From assembly GCA_001939145.1 (NCBI GenBank), contig LSRX01000769.1, positions 211,748 through 275,747 of the forward strand: a stretch of 64,000 nt of DNA, in the 5' to 3' direction. Shown here in pieces: positions 46,288 to 58,699 of this stretch; position 1 is the first letter of the stretch; each line of letters begins with the position of its first letter. Origin of the DNA: Symbiodinium microadriaticum. Lineage: Eukaryota > Sar > Dinophyceae > Suessiales > Symbiodiniaceae. The translations under genes and the position numbers were made by a program. The notes below the pieces were generated by a model, which saw only the letters and a program-made list of their open reading frames with translations, had not been told where the DNA came from and ran no database searches.

Positions 46288-49060
46288 AGCATCACTGCAG
46301 GGCTGAGATGCTCTTCGACCCGCTCCTCCTCCGACAACAAGGGACAGCTCTCAGCACATCACGTGAGAAGACAGAGGGAAACATGAAAAGACGTGTTTAT
46401 TACATGTCAGTGTGCATGCAGCTCCTCAAAATGAAGCAGGCGATCGCGAGAGACGCATGCAAGCACGCTCGACAGAAATCGCGGCGGATTTCCCATATGA
46501 GTCGTCTGCCTGCATGGATTCTGCTTTCCACTGTGATATAACGGATCTGAAGTCCAGTAGACATGCCTCGAGCTGCCAATCAGCCACACCCAGATGCACA
46601 AGGAATATATTTGAGCTGTCACCTCCGTGCGCTTTCGCAGATGCTTAGCTGAGGATGCTGACGTGTTTGAAACTGCAATATGGTATGTCGCAAATCGTTC
46701 ATGTCTCGGGCTCACGGCCGTGCAGAAGAGTGCAAGAGCGAGAGATAAGCCTGGCGGCACTGCACGACATAACAAAAAACACATATACACGGAGACATGC
46801 TGACATACGCTGACACACGTTTTGATCACGTTTTGCGCACCCAAACGCATCGCTGCACAAAAGCGTTCGCACCTGGAGTCGAAGCAGCAACACCGTCTGG
46901 TGGCACCAACCTCGGGACGAGTATGCCTCTGCTGTGCCATCTTTGCTTCAACACGGTGCCTTTTTCATGCCGATGAGCACGGCTGCACGGCCATCTCCTT
47001 GCTTGTGTGACGGTTTCTAAGATGCAGACAGGAGCGTGGCGACGAAGGGCAGCAACCTAGGCACACGCAACGCAACTGCTAAAGCCTTGGAAGACGAAAA
47101 GTTGAAGGGTTCACGAGCGCTCTAGGCTTCGCTGCGGAAGCTCTTTGACACCTTTTGGTTTCGTCGGGCCTCGCCTTGCCGGCCAGCCACCAGCAGCGCG
47201 CAGCACCACATCGAGCAGGACTTCCTAGAGCGCAATTCTTGCACAGATAAGCATGCGCGATCAGTAGGAAATCTGTGCTGGTCGAGTAACCAGGCCACCT
47301 ACTGCGAGGAGCCGTGCAGCCTGTGAGCAGTAACTTCCCAAAGCAGACGCTGCACCTAACTGCGGATCTCATGCAGCAAGCCTGAGCTACCAGGCCCAAA
47401 TCACCAACAACCACCTGCAAAAGCCAAGCTTGTGTCTTGGTCCTTCTGCTAGACTTGTGAGCTGATGCTGCCGAGGCAGCGCTCGGCAATCTGACTGGCC
47501 AGGCCACACACTGCTTGGCGGCAACCAGGCGCGCAGGTAAGTCTGATGCGAGAACAACATAGCCTCACATGCGATGCGCGTCTGGGGCGACGGATCCAGC
47601 AGACTGCAACTCGACAAGCGGCTGAAAGTGGTCGTTGCATACGTCATTGCCACAGCTGCCTAGGCAGCGTCCAATCAGCAACTGACATGTCTTGTGTCGG
47701 AGTCTCAGGTCCAGGCCATGATTCCGGCTTCACTTGTTGAGTGAAGTGCGACTTGCATCTGGCAGGCCACAACATCAGGGCGCATCAGAAAGTTCGCAGT
47801 TTTGCAAAACCTGGTAACTGGTGAATGCTATGTAAGGATGACACTGGCAGGTTTGATATCGCGACCTGTGTCAAGAACACAAAGCCTGATAAAACAAGCA
47901 AGGCTGCTACAGCAGCTACAGGTCAGCACAAATGCCTGCAGAGACCAGAGGAGCCGCACGGTCAGCATAACTGGGTACCTGCGAACAGCGAAACAAGACA
48001 GCGAAAGAGTTCGAAGCTCAGCTGCATGAACCGTAAGCAGCAATGAAAAAACAAAAGCACCACATGTCGCGCAGAGCAATGGCGCCTGATAAGATCAGGC
48101 ACCGGGAGCATGGCCACGACCTATGGCTGCATCCCATGACTGAAACTAAGCAGCAAGCTTGCTGGTTCTTGGAGTTCGACGTACTCGTAGGGCATCGGCC
48201 TGGCGGAAGGCGGTGGTACAGCGGAAGCTCACATGTGCTTTCCGCGCCCTGCGCCTAAACAAGGCGTCCTTCAAGACGAACCGGGAGCTCGTCACAGCTT
48301 GCACCACGGACGCAAAGTCCACCTGCTGAAATCAAGTCCGGCCTGCCGGCTTCCCATGACTGATTTCCCTAGGCTCCTTTACGCTCCTTCCAAAGACAGC
48401 AAGACAGCTTCCGAAGGCAGCTGCATGGATAATCTCTTTGAAAAGGCATGAACATGAAAGCTGCTGGAGGCACCAGCAAGAAATGGACGACGATCCAGTC
48501 CTAAGCATTGCTTTGAACTGAGCACGGTCGAGCCAGCACTGGACTGAGCAAAGCTGAGCACGGTTCGCCTAGAAGCTTCACAACGGACATCACTGTTGCC
48601 CCGACTGCATAGAGGAGAGCACGGGCCTTCTTCGCCTCAGTGTTGAAGAAATCTGTGCCTTCATGTGAACTTCGCCAGTGAACTTCGCATAGGCGCGAGC
48701 CCGGCTCCGAGACATCGGTTCGATCCCGTTTACTGCACGGCAGGCCGAACGATGCATACCTGGCAAAAGGGACAAGAAGTGAGCGAAGCGAGAGCATGGA
48801 TGGGTAAAAGGCAAACACAGTTGCCTGCAAATAGAAGGATGCTCAGCGCAGCGGATGGAGCAATGATTACCACTCCAGCTCCAAGAATCCACCTTGCAAC
48901 TTGACGCACCGAAGCAACTCCGCAAGCAGCGTGCGAGCACCAGAGCATGCAGCTCAGCCGCGGCAGACCCATCGAGTGCAAATAAAGGCAAATCAGCGCC
49001 GCGGCAGCCCCGACGAACGACATGTCCACGTTCTCACGCCAGTCCTGTTTTCTCTAAGCC
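46240..49060 (-). CDS. hydrophobic exons of a putative multi-span membrane protein
   Basis: Minus-strand exon candidates with membrane segments: about 49030-48955 MSFVGAAAALICLYLHSMGL; then, after a probable GC-AG intron, 48890-48790 WILGAGVVIIAPSAALSILL then FAGNCVCLLPIHALA. 48650-48560 reads DFFNTEAKKARALLYAVGAT then VMSVVKLL; about 47970-47840 MLTVRLLWSLQAFVLTC then SSLACFIRLCVLDTG; 47390-47340 VVGDLGLVAQACCMRSAV; and 46300-46250 VMLCFVIYGRLKRHLG. Strand and spacing are consistent with one gene, possibly ending in the Ser-Pro-Arg-rich tail. No junction is proven and no family is recognised. The middle (46300-47300) has little that looks coding. Confidence 0.4.
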
Positions 49061-49069
49061 GTGGAACGA

Positions 49070-50700
49070 CCAAGCTACCGCTTCCTTCAACCGGTATAAC
49101 ACTCTTCAACATGTGTGCAACACTTGTCCGCCCACGACTCGGATTTCCAGATGTGGCAAATCCATAGGCAAGTGAGCGCTTGTGTCAGAGATGCTGCTGC
49201 TGCCTCAGCTGCTGCGCAACATGTTCAGGTTCCTCAAGCTTGTCTTTCGATTCTTTCGTGATCCAACTTCCGTCATTCATGATTTGTGAGCTCAAGCTGC
49301 AAAGATTGGTGGCGAGCTATAGCTGACAACGAAGTCGGTACCTGCAGAACTGGGGCGAGACCGCCAAGTCTGAGTACTAGAACTGGTAAAAGCGCCGTGG
49401 CAAGCGGACCAGCAAGATCAAACGATAAATTGGACATTGGCATGCAGTTCACAGCAAGATTTCACATCGATCTGACATATGTACTACCATTCAGCGCCGG
49501 AGGGCCTCAAACGAACTAGCTAGCGGAAGTCACATACGGTACTGCGGGTGGAACGCCCAAGCCAGGGCCGCTAAGCCACCCCTCTGCAAGTCCTCCCTGC
49601 AGCAGCGCATCAGTGAAGCTACATTCACCGCGTGGCCTGGGCCCAAGCTCGAAGCTCGCGGAGTAGAGAGGCCTCGTTTTGCTTTGTAACTCGTGCTCGT
49701 GGATGACTTGGCCTCATCGTCGTCGAAATAGGGCTGATTTCCCAGCCGTGTCAGCAATGGAAGAGCTCAGCTTTTGCTTGCCTTACCCCGAGGCCGCTTG
49801 ATGGTCGGGTCCATCGAAGGAGACACCAGCAAAGCAATGGCCAAGAGAGGCCGAGGCTTTCCTATGCGGAGCTTGGTCCGGAAAGGAAACTGCCCCCCGC
49901 TAATGCTGCAACTCCCATGCCAATCTGCCAATCAGGACAGCCTCTCACCAAGCCACCACCCACCACCCTCTGGAATTGGAGAGACTGCATGCTAAAACCG
50001 TATCATGTACTGAGCTTTTCGCTTCTAGGCACAGTTCTTCAATCTGTGAGATGCGATGCACGTTGCAGTGAGAGCCGTGGTTCAAACGGCAGTGTATGTC
50101 TAGCCAGTTGCGGCTCTCTTTCTGTAGAGTTGGATGTTTCAAGAGCTCAAGCGACATGTCATGTACGCACCTGCGGCAGACAGCGTCGCCAGTGCACTGA
50201 CCTTTGGAATTGCGTTCGATTCAATGGCAACTGCAAGTGGTAAGCTCCCGAAGGCCGGGGCACCTGCCTCAGAGTCGCAACAAGCCAGTGAAAACCCTGG
50301 CAGCAAAAGGCGTCATGCTGCATTCGCAGAATCGAAGGCCCGAACTTTTGCCTCTGGGAGTAGGACAGCAGTAGAGAAGGTCAGCATCGTGGAAGTGGGC
50401 CCTGGGTCGATGTCTGCGGTCTTTCGACGGCACCGTGGCTTGCAGGGCTTACTTTCTGAATTGGGACGACAGGAGGTAGCAGATAGTGTTGACCTAGCAG
50501 GCCATTCACAGTATACCTATGAACCTGATGCCACCGGCCACAACCCATCTTACAATAGCAGCGCGGCTCCACAACCCTCGCAGCTTCACAGCTTCAGCCC
50601 AGCCTGCAGCTGTGCTCGCTGCAGCGCGAAGCTCCATACAGAAGAGGCGCTCGCGCCGACTGCTCCGTGCATGAAGTCCCATTTACGTCCTCGCAACTAA
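49070..50700. other. no confident gene
   Basis: The plus strand has a 188-codon open frame at 50134-50700, but its composition is not clearly protein-like and it opposes the local gene direction. The minus strand shows nothing recognisable. This is the likely spacer between the WD40/cysteine-repeat gene and the hydrophobic exons. Confidence 0.4.
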
Positions 50701-50709
50701 AACTGCGAG

Positions 50710-53700
50710 TCACACTAGATCCCTAGATGCTACAGTTGAAGCCAATCCTGCATCAAAGGATACCCGCACGCGCTGCAACTGCCACCAGTCCCAGCCGTGC
50801 CAACTGGGCAGCTCCTTGGAATTGAGACGATTCAAGGCATCAGGGCCTCCAGCTGAAATACATCAACACCGTCAACACCTCATACCCTGATGAAATCTCA
50901 CGAAAGCTAGGTTCTCACATGCGGTACGCTCGGGATTCTGCTGCGTACCATCCGGGCACTGCATGCAGACTCCGAGTGTTCCAGCCGTAGTTGGTGGGCA
51001 CGGACCGCAAGAAGTGTTCTGTCCAAGTACTGGCTGCGTTCCGTTGGGACAGAGAGTGCAAGAGCCGCCCAGACCAAAGTAGCCTTCTGCACAATCTTCG
51101 CAGAAGGATCGGTCTACACTTGCGCCGGTCCCCTGCGACAGAAACACAGAGCGATCATATCTTGGGGAACGCAGGCATTCGGTTGGGGAGAGTGTCATGC
51201 TTCCGTTCTGTTGGAAAGTCGCAGATGTGCTTTAGGCATTGGGGGCTTAAGCATTCTCTTCCGCGGATTTCTAAGGTGGAATCTCTAGGCTTCGAGTCTG
51301 CATGCTGCCATTGCAGGCGAGAGCAGATGCAACATTCTTATGATTGTTCAACATGCTATGTTGTTTTGGGGTCATTCGTGTAGTCAGCTCTTGCCCAACT
51401 CCTGCAGATTGAAATCCTGTTGCACACGGAAAGCCCAACTTAACTACAAGCACAAGTCGAAGCCTCTGGGCAGAGATCGCACAAACCACCGGTCCCTGCA
51501 TAGCCATCCGGACAATCCAGGCACGCGGACCGGTTCTCTGCCACAAGGCTACCATCTGGACACACTTGGCAGACACCGTTCACGGCTGCTTGTCCATCGG
51601 AACAAAATTCGCAGACGGAACGATTCACGCTTGCTACCATGCCGAGAGGACAATTGGCACAGCTGCCATTTGACCCGGCCCTTCCTGTCGAACAAGCTAT
51701 GCAAATCGCGGCGGCAGCATCTGGCTCTTCCCCGGGAGGGCAACGGTTGCAGACGCCAGCAGTTCCAGCAAATCCACCGGAACATGGAACGCAAGCCGAT
51801 CTTGTTGAGTCTGGTTGGGCACCATCAGGGCATGGTGAGCAGAAGCCATTGGTACCAAACATGCCTGTTGGACATGGAGCACATAAGGTGAAGTCCGGTG
51901 AATTTTGCTCCCCATCCTGGCACTGATTGCATACACCATTCTGACCAGCTGTGCCTTGCGAGCAGGTCAAGCAGTCCGAATGGTCTGTACTGGGCTCGGT
52001 TCCATCCGGGCACTCTTGGCACAACTCGGAGCCCACAGATGGAGCTGCTGAGTTATCCTCGCAGGCGATGCAGTTCGTCTGCCCGCTGTTTGGCTGGGCG
52101 GAGCCTCGAGGGCACTGCTTGCAATTCACTTGCCCAGGCTGGTCCTGCAAACAGCGATGAGCTCAGTCGGTTTCACTAAGCAAAAAAGAAAGGCCAAGGT
52201 ACAGCCTAGGTGCTTCTGAAAGACCTAGGTGCAGGTCCTGAAACTCGCCTAATGGACAATCGGTGCAGCTCTGTCCATCTCCTGCTTGGCCGGCACCGCA
52301 AAGTTCACACGTCGTTCCAGTGCTCTGGCTACCACTTCCACAGACCTGGTTGCAGAAACCATCAGTACCAGCGCGACCAGCTGGACAGGGATCGCATTGA
52401 CTTGTCGAACTTGGGAATGAGCCATCCGGACAACGTGTTAGTTGTGGCCAAACCTCAATCTCTGTGCCACGGCTTGACAGCACAAGGCCCCAGGTGTCCA
52501 TGCTTAGCGAAAGTGCCGGAGAAGTTGTTGATCGGCTGATGACAGTCAGCAATTGCCCGGTGGAGGCGTCGAAGAACGCCAGTTGGTGCAAGGTGGCTGC
52601 AACAAGCGCATCGAGTGTGATCGAATATGCTATAGAATTGATGCCATGATTCAGCGCTGACTGGCCAGACCCAGACCCAAAGTCGCGCACCTTGAAGCCC
52701 GTGTCCGGGCTCCATGCATGGATAGCCCCGTCATCTCCGGCACTTGCCACTAAACCTCCCTGGTCGGGAAGCGATTCAATTGCACGAATGGCGCCATCAT
52801 GGGCCTTGAACAAATGCTTCAGAGGCAGCTCAAACCGGTACATCGTGTACGGTGCTACAAGAAGCGTGTCGCATGCACCCACGTTTTGCAAAAGTTGGCA
52901 TTCATTGGCAGATGTGCCTCCAACTTGCCCATACACGAAAAAGTCTCCTCCTCCCGGGGAAGCTTGTTGCAATGCCGCCGAAATGCAATCTTCCAACAGG
53001 TACGAAGTCGGCAACGGCACGAAAGTACTTCCTGAACATATCCTGCCGTCTGCCTGCAGTCTCGCCAGGGGCAGTGACCAAAGCCCCAAGAAACCATCAA
53101 TCGACCCACTGCTCAGCATTTGCAGGCCATCCAGCGGCTTGAGAGCCAACACCACGTTGCTGTGGCCCAAGAGCTCCCGTGTGACCGCTTTTGCACTCAT
53201 GCTCCACAAGCGGATGTTAGAATTAAAATAGCTACAGCTTGCAACTTCACTGTAGCTCGAAACATCATCTGAATAGGCCACAAATGCCACAGAGTTGACT
53301 TGGCTTCCGCCCGGATTTTCGTCGACATTAGCTACGGACTGTAATGTTGAAACCTGCATGAAGACCACTCGCCCATTTAGCCCACCAGCCACGACCTCTC
53401 CGTTGGCGTGATCGTACGTCACTGATGTAACACGGCTGCCGACGTTACCACCCAGAGCGATGGCCAAGTCTGAACCTCGGAAGGCCTGCAACGTGCCGAT
53501 GTCACCGCCCACGAATAGCAGGTCCTGCACTGGGCAAAGTTGTGAAAAAGCTGTTGTGCCGTTCTAGAGGTTCAACGCTCCCTGGTTTTTTTCGCTTGCA
53601 TTACTCTAGCAGGCAAGGCAACGCGGCTCGAGTGTCCCACTGGCTGGAGTAGCTCATTGCAGTCACAGCCCCAGCAGCTGAATCCAGAAGGTCGCTTCTT

Positions 53701-54050
53701 GCACCACCCACAATGTGCCCAGCAGGGATTGCTGCGAGTTGTCGCGCACTGCAACAACTCGAGTTGAAGTCCCATTGCTCGGAAGCTGCCTTAGCAATCC
53801 AGATAGTCGAAACTAGCATGCCATGCAGCGGTGTGAAGCTGGCAGCCTGTCCTGGAGGCACCAGAGAGGAAGCTGCGCAAGAAGGCATTTGCGCCACATA
53901 GACGTCTACATTGTAAGAGGCCAGGCCCAGCCACTCGGGTAGCGCACCCGCAGAGCCCAGGCCGCGAAGCCCATGCTTGCACTGCATTGAACCGCAAGCT
54001 GCACACGGCAACAGTGGCAACAAATTGAGACAGGCCGAGTGGGATAATGT
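50710..54050 (-). CDS. WD40 repeat plus GCC2/GCC3 (ephrin-receptor-like) cysteine-repeat protein
   Basis: N-terminal part (about 54000-53625): CKHGLRGLGSAGALPEWLGL to SAAGAVTAMSYSSQWDTRA. Intron 53525-53624 (GC-AG). Exon 53524-52238 carries WD40 blades, e.g. VAGGLNGRVVFMQ, SSGSIDGFLGLWSL and ASAGDDGAIHAWSPDTG, ending EIEVWPQLTRCPDGSFPSST where cysteine repeats begin. Intron 52145-52237 (GA-AG). Exon 52144 to about 51455 has a run of C-x2-C repeats (CPDGTEPSTDHSDCLTCSQG, CPPGEEPDAAAAICIACSTG). About 51130-50915 continues (CEDCAEGYFGLGGSCTLCPN, CMQCPDGTQQNPERTACE). A possible last exon is 50852-50710 (ELPSWHGWDWWQLQRVRVSF). GCC2/GCC3 repeats are normally extracellular, and WD40 propellers bind partners. 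No membrane helix or signal peptide is clear. A middle exon near 51400-51280 is uncertain. Confidence 0.9.
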
Positions 54051-54141
54051 TGCAAAACCGTTACAGGTGGAAACCAGCTCCGCCGGCACTCGTTTTACAA
54101 CTCGCAACTCGCGGTGGGTACCGTACATTCTCAACTTCATG

Positions 54142-54400
54142 TCAGCTTTTTCTCGTACTTGACCAGCTCCTCAGCTGTGGGCCAGAAGTTTAAAGTCTGC
54201 ACGGTGCCTAAACTCTTGCATGCAAGGCTCCTGCTGGATTTCTGGCTTCCAGCTCATTAACTGCTCAAAGTCGCGCTTGGTCAAGGTCATGAACTTTTGC
54301 CCGGTGGAGTCTGTTATTGTCAACTTTGGGACCCGCGTTCTTCCATCTTTGCTTCTCAAATTCGACACATACACTTTCCGGCCTGAACAGCCAAGGAGAC
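54142..54400 (-). CDS. 3' end of an unknown gene
   Basis: After a GTTCAG acceptor near 54390 the minus strand reads KVYVSNLRSKDGRTRVPKLT then TDSTGQKFMTLTKRDFEQLM. A second frame, reached by a short intron I could not fix, gives TVQTLNFWPTAEELVKYEKK and LT with a TGA stop at 54142-54144. Both parts look coding, and no family is recognised. If the ATG at 54138-54140 starts the next gene, only one base separates the two, but that ATG is probably not the real start of the WD40 gene. Confidence 0.45.
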
Positions 54401-54419
54401 AAGCTCGAAATTGTTTCTC

Positions 54420-55940
54420 GGCAAATGGGGTACGAAGGCACCAGATGAGATGCAGGGTACTCTGGACAACAGGAACAGCACTGGGGATAGATGAAAGCTT
54501 CAGCAGTGAGAATGCCAGGACGCGCCTAGTGGAGGTCCCAGCGACATTTCCTTCTCCCTGGCCCGCTCATAGGAAGCTCGACCGGAGGCCATCGCTGCGT
54601 CCCTGGCCGCCAATTCCTCCTCGGAGCATCCGAAGAAATGCCTCCGATAGGCTCCACGCTCGCATCAACAAGATGACCCCAGTGACCTAGGCCCTAGGCT
54701 ACACCGCTGCACCTTCGGCTTGCGCATGGCCTCGAGTCCCAAGAGAATTACTGAGCTTCAACCTGCCTCGGATTGACGGATGCGAAATGCCGGCGCAGCA
54801 AAGCACATCCGGCGGAAGCCTGAGCCATGACTGTGAGAGCGAGCCAAACTGCTAGATCCTCTCGGCTCCTCTCTGCCTGGTGTTGCTGCACACGGCTCAG
54901 AAGCCTTTTCGCCATGATGGCGCAGAAGATACTGGAGCACTAGATGTTCATGACGAAAGCACGGCAAACTGTTTAATTAAGCAAGCTGCAGCATGGAGAG
55001 TCTGAGGCGTGTCGAGCACATGTGTTGCGTCAGCTTTGCCCGATTTAACTGCAAAGGTACAGAAAAAACTGTCGTGGTCAGAATGAAAGTGTGCAGGTGC
55101 GCGCAAACAGCTGCATGCAGGCTTGCGATGCTTTTTTGGCATGCTGACTCTGGTCAGACGACGCAGACCTGCCAGAGCAACCAAATCCAAAACCAGGATT
55201 TACTGTACTGAGCTGTGACAGATTTCCATGCAACAGAAACAAGTCTAGCAAGTTGGCACATTCAAGGTTTTTTTCATGTCGCTGCCACTTCCGACATGCA
55301 GTTGCCTGGCACCGAGTAGGCCAGGCTTCTAAGAAGCTTTGTCTCCACAACCTGCGCAGCCGATGCTGAGGTCTGGACATGCGCAAGCGAAGCAAAAGAT
55401 CGCCTGCAAGCTACGCTGCTCGGCTTCCTCGAGACCCATGGAGAGAGAAGGGACGTCGGCAGTCATCCGTTGTTGCGACATAACCTGCCGGGGAAAGACT
55501 GATGTCACGTCGATGTCGCAATATTGCGACCAGAGTGTTTCTCATGACTTATTTGAGAGCTTGCGTTCGTCGGCGCATGCTGTTTACAGACATGTCCATG
55601 CTTCTGCAAGAAGCTCAAGCCTGCTCGCATCTGCCAGGGCTATCAAGCTCGCACTGACGAAAACTCGACACACTGAACAACGAACCAGCGAGTAATTACA
55701 AGTTTCAGCAGGCCTCGAGCATGTCCAGCATTTTTATCCATTGCCGCCCACAGCCCAGAGCCAGAGACACTGCACTAAAGCCTGCAGACTCGGGACATCT
55801 CGAAGCGTGGTGTAAGCCTGGAAAAGAACACTCATTGTACACCAATGTCCAAGGCCTGTGGCACCGGGACAAAGGAATTGGCTGGGCATGCTGGCAAAAA
55901 GACCTTGGACCCAGAACCGAGACTGATGATTTCAACATAC
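54420..55940. other. no supportable gene
   Basis: Short frames only; nothing recognised on either strand. Probably introns or spacer of the gene ending at 54142 and downstream DNA of the PPR gene. Confidence 0.4.
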
Positions 55941-55945
55941 TGCAC

Positions 55946-58500
55946 TCAAGCAACATTCCGTGAGAAAGAAGATTCCCAAAGGATCAGGCTCAGCACTGCT
56001 TCCCAAGCGAGACCTGCGACGAGGAAGAGGAGAAAAGGAGCTGACTCACAGGCTGCATGCAGGACTCTCACTGGGCCTCGGCCACAAGCACGCAGCACGG
56101 AGTCCAACACGACAGTGTCCGGCCAAGGCCCCTGCAAAATCGGCCCGTTGTGAGCACATAGTGAAGCAAAACAGCATGAACCCTGGAAGTTGGCAGCTAT
56201 GAGCACGGTCCTGAGCTTGGGAAGTCTCGAATCCCAGATGTAAGCTTGGGTCCGTGGATCCGTGCTTGGAGATTGCATTGAAGGGTTTTAGGACATATTG
56301 GGAGCCACGGGACTCTGCGGATGATTCGCGCAGGATCTGCCCGTGACTGTGAGAAGTCACTCGCAAGCTCGTTCAAACACGCCTCAGCCTGTTCCGGCTT
56401 TCCTGCCCACAAGTTCGAGAGACAACCATCCTGGGAAACTCGCACAAAAAAAAGTCAAACTCGTTCGAGTGATGCTCTGTCCGCAGCTCGGCTAGAATGC
56501 CTGCCTGTTTCCACTGTGTGTCTGGAGATTTGCTCAATTGAGGCCTACTGTCCTGACCGCAGTTGTGGAGGGTGCAAGTAATCCCTCAATGGCTGAACAT
56601 GCCGCGACAGTTCATCAAGCTTGATTTTAAAAGAGAGTGAGATGCCCACCTGCTGAAACATCCGCTCCATGAGCTCCTTGACACAAGCTTGCGATTCAAA
56701 AGATCTGTTGTGAGATCTCTGGCGTCTCCAGGGCAGCCGTCCAACGATGAGCTCGCTCGCAAGCACTGACTACCTCGACGTGCGGACAGACCGATCCGTC
56801 TGGCGGTCACGTCTACGACAGTCTACGAGATGCTACGCAGAAACTGCCCCGGGCGCATGGCTGCCCCCATCACCAATACATTCGCGTTGGTCGCATCCAC
56901 TAGCACGAGCGCCTGCGACCAGGAAGCGCCTCAAAAAAGCGCAGAACCAGAGCGAGAGCAAAAAAGGCACCGCACCCAAGCTGCAAGACCAGAATGTGGC
57001 ATCCAACTGCTTCAACTGATGACAGCATGGATAGCATGGTGCTACACGACATGACCGCGATCCTAAGTCTGTTAGTCAAAGATTCCCTTCTATATTCAGT
57101 TCTGGCATATGAAAGCATGAAAGCCACACCAGGCCTTTTGCAAGCGCACTGGCAAGTGTTCCTGCTGCCACGGTGTCCAGATCTCTGAGCTCAATGGAAG
57201 CGAGGAGATCCAAGGCGGCCTCGCCCAAAAGCCACCCTAAAGCCCTAAATCCGCTCAGAAGACCTTCGATGAAAGGCGCCTCCCAAGATGAAGCCCGCTC
57301 CCAGGATGTTGCTACCGTGCTGCAGACCGTCATGTCGGGAGAAATGCGCTCCTGCCAGCACAAGCTGCGAAGCACCACCACACACTGCAAGCCCTAACAA
57401 CCTCGGCCATGAGCTGCAAAAGCTGGGCTTGAAGACCAGGCTGCCTCTGCAAGGCCAGTGCTGCTGCGCCAAAGCCTCAGGTCCGAGGGCAACATCGCGG
57501 ATAGCTCCAGCAAGGTCTGCCCTGCTGGCACGAAGCTGCCTGCCGTATCCTGCCTTTCAAGCCTTCGCTGGTTCTTTCACTTCTTGCGATGGACTGCCAG
57601 ACTGTTTCAAGCTGGGCTGTGGCACGGGAGAAGGCATTTTTCCTGAAGTCTTTCGCTGTCGATTGAGCTGCCTGCGCTTCTTCGGGGGACGGCAGAAGTT
57701 CATGCCCTGGAAGTTTCTATCGAGAAGTCGCTGACGGTACCCAGCCGAGGAAGAGAGAGTGGAGCCAAAGTGGATTCCAGACTCGCTCTTACTCTTTCGC
57801 CGAATTGCAGCTCTTCGCACCTCCGAGAAAACTACGACGTCGCCCTAGATCCTTCCAGGTCGGGCCGTGGGCGGTACTATCCATAGTCGAATGCTGGAGC
57901 ACGTCTAAGCACTGTTGACCACCCGACTCGCGCGCCCTTGTAGTTGCAAATGGCATGTAAACAGCATCAAGAGAAGTGCAGAATTGCATCTGCAGGGTGT
58001 TCCACTGACCTTTTGCTCTCAAGAGGACTGCTGCCGGACAGCTCTTCACGTCCGGCTGCTGCAGCTGCCTGGCAGGCCGCCGCTAGGCCGAGTCCAGGTG
58101 GTTCTTTGTTTGGGCCTCAACTCGGAGAGAAGTGCCAAGGACGCGGGCCAAGCAAAGGAGCGGCCGCAGGCTGCAATTGCTGCATTGTAGAGAATCCTGT
58201 TTGGCCTCATAGAACTCACCAGCACCGGATCGCATGTTGGGCGACTCAGGCTGTGACTCGCGGATCCGTGCAATGATGGCGACAGCATCCTGACGAAGTG
58301 CAGAGCAAGCTGCCTGCCAGCGAATGCCAGCGATACAGCACAGGTCCTGCCAGCGCAGTTGCCGTCCAGCTGCCGTGATGGCACTGGTGAGCGCAGACCA
58401 CCGTTGCATGCAGAGGCTGCAACATCGAATTGCAAGGAAACTGTCCTCCGAAGCTTTGAGCTAAGATGGGCCAAGAGCTCACAGGATCAGGATGAATGCC
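55946..58500 (-). CDS. pentatricopeptide repeat (PPR) protein, multi-exon
   Basis: PPR proteins bind single-stranded RNA, usually in plastids or mitochondria, and are very numerous in dinoflagellates. Minus-strand exons with PPR-like helices: about 58410-58350 SALTSAITAAGRQLRWQ; 58215-58115 MRPNRILYNAAIAACGRSFA then WPASLALLSELR; about 58060-57990 QPDVKSCPAAVLLRAKGQWN; 57290-57130 FIEGLLSGFRALGWLLGEAA then LDTVAAGTLASALAKGLVW. 56690-56590 reads ELMERMFQQVGISLSFKIKL and 56430-56310 NLWAGKPEQAEACLNELASD. 56120-56077 is WPDTVVLDSVLRACGR, joined across an exact 63-base GC-AG intron (56014-56076) to GLAWEAVLSLILWES, which completes a PPR helix pair. The repeats are degenerate and exon order is only partly proven. 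The start and any transit peptide were not found. The stop at 55946 may lie in an intron. Confidence 0.63.
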
Positions 58501-58699
58501 CTGGATGCTTACGGCAGGCACGACCCCGAGCAGATGTGTGATGACAAGAGGAGCCTGGCAGCCGACATGCATGAAGTGCACTGACCCAGACAGCCCTGGG
58601 TCACGAAGACGAGTTGGTCCAACGATACGACCCATCCCCAGTGAAAAGGAGCACAAACACCGAATCTAGGAACCCTTGCTGCAGTCAGCAGGTAAGAGT

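Noticed and set aside
50134..50700. Plus-strand frame of 188 codons
   Set aside because: No motif, wrong direction for the cluster, and composition no better than other chance frames.
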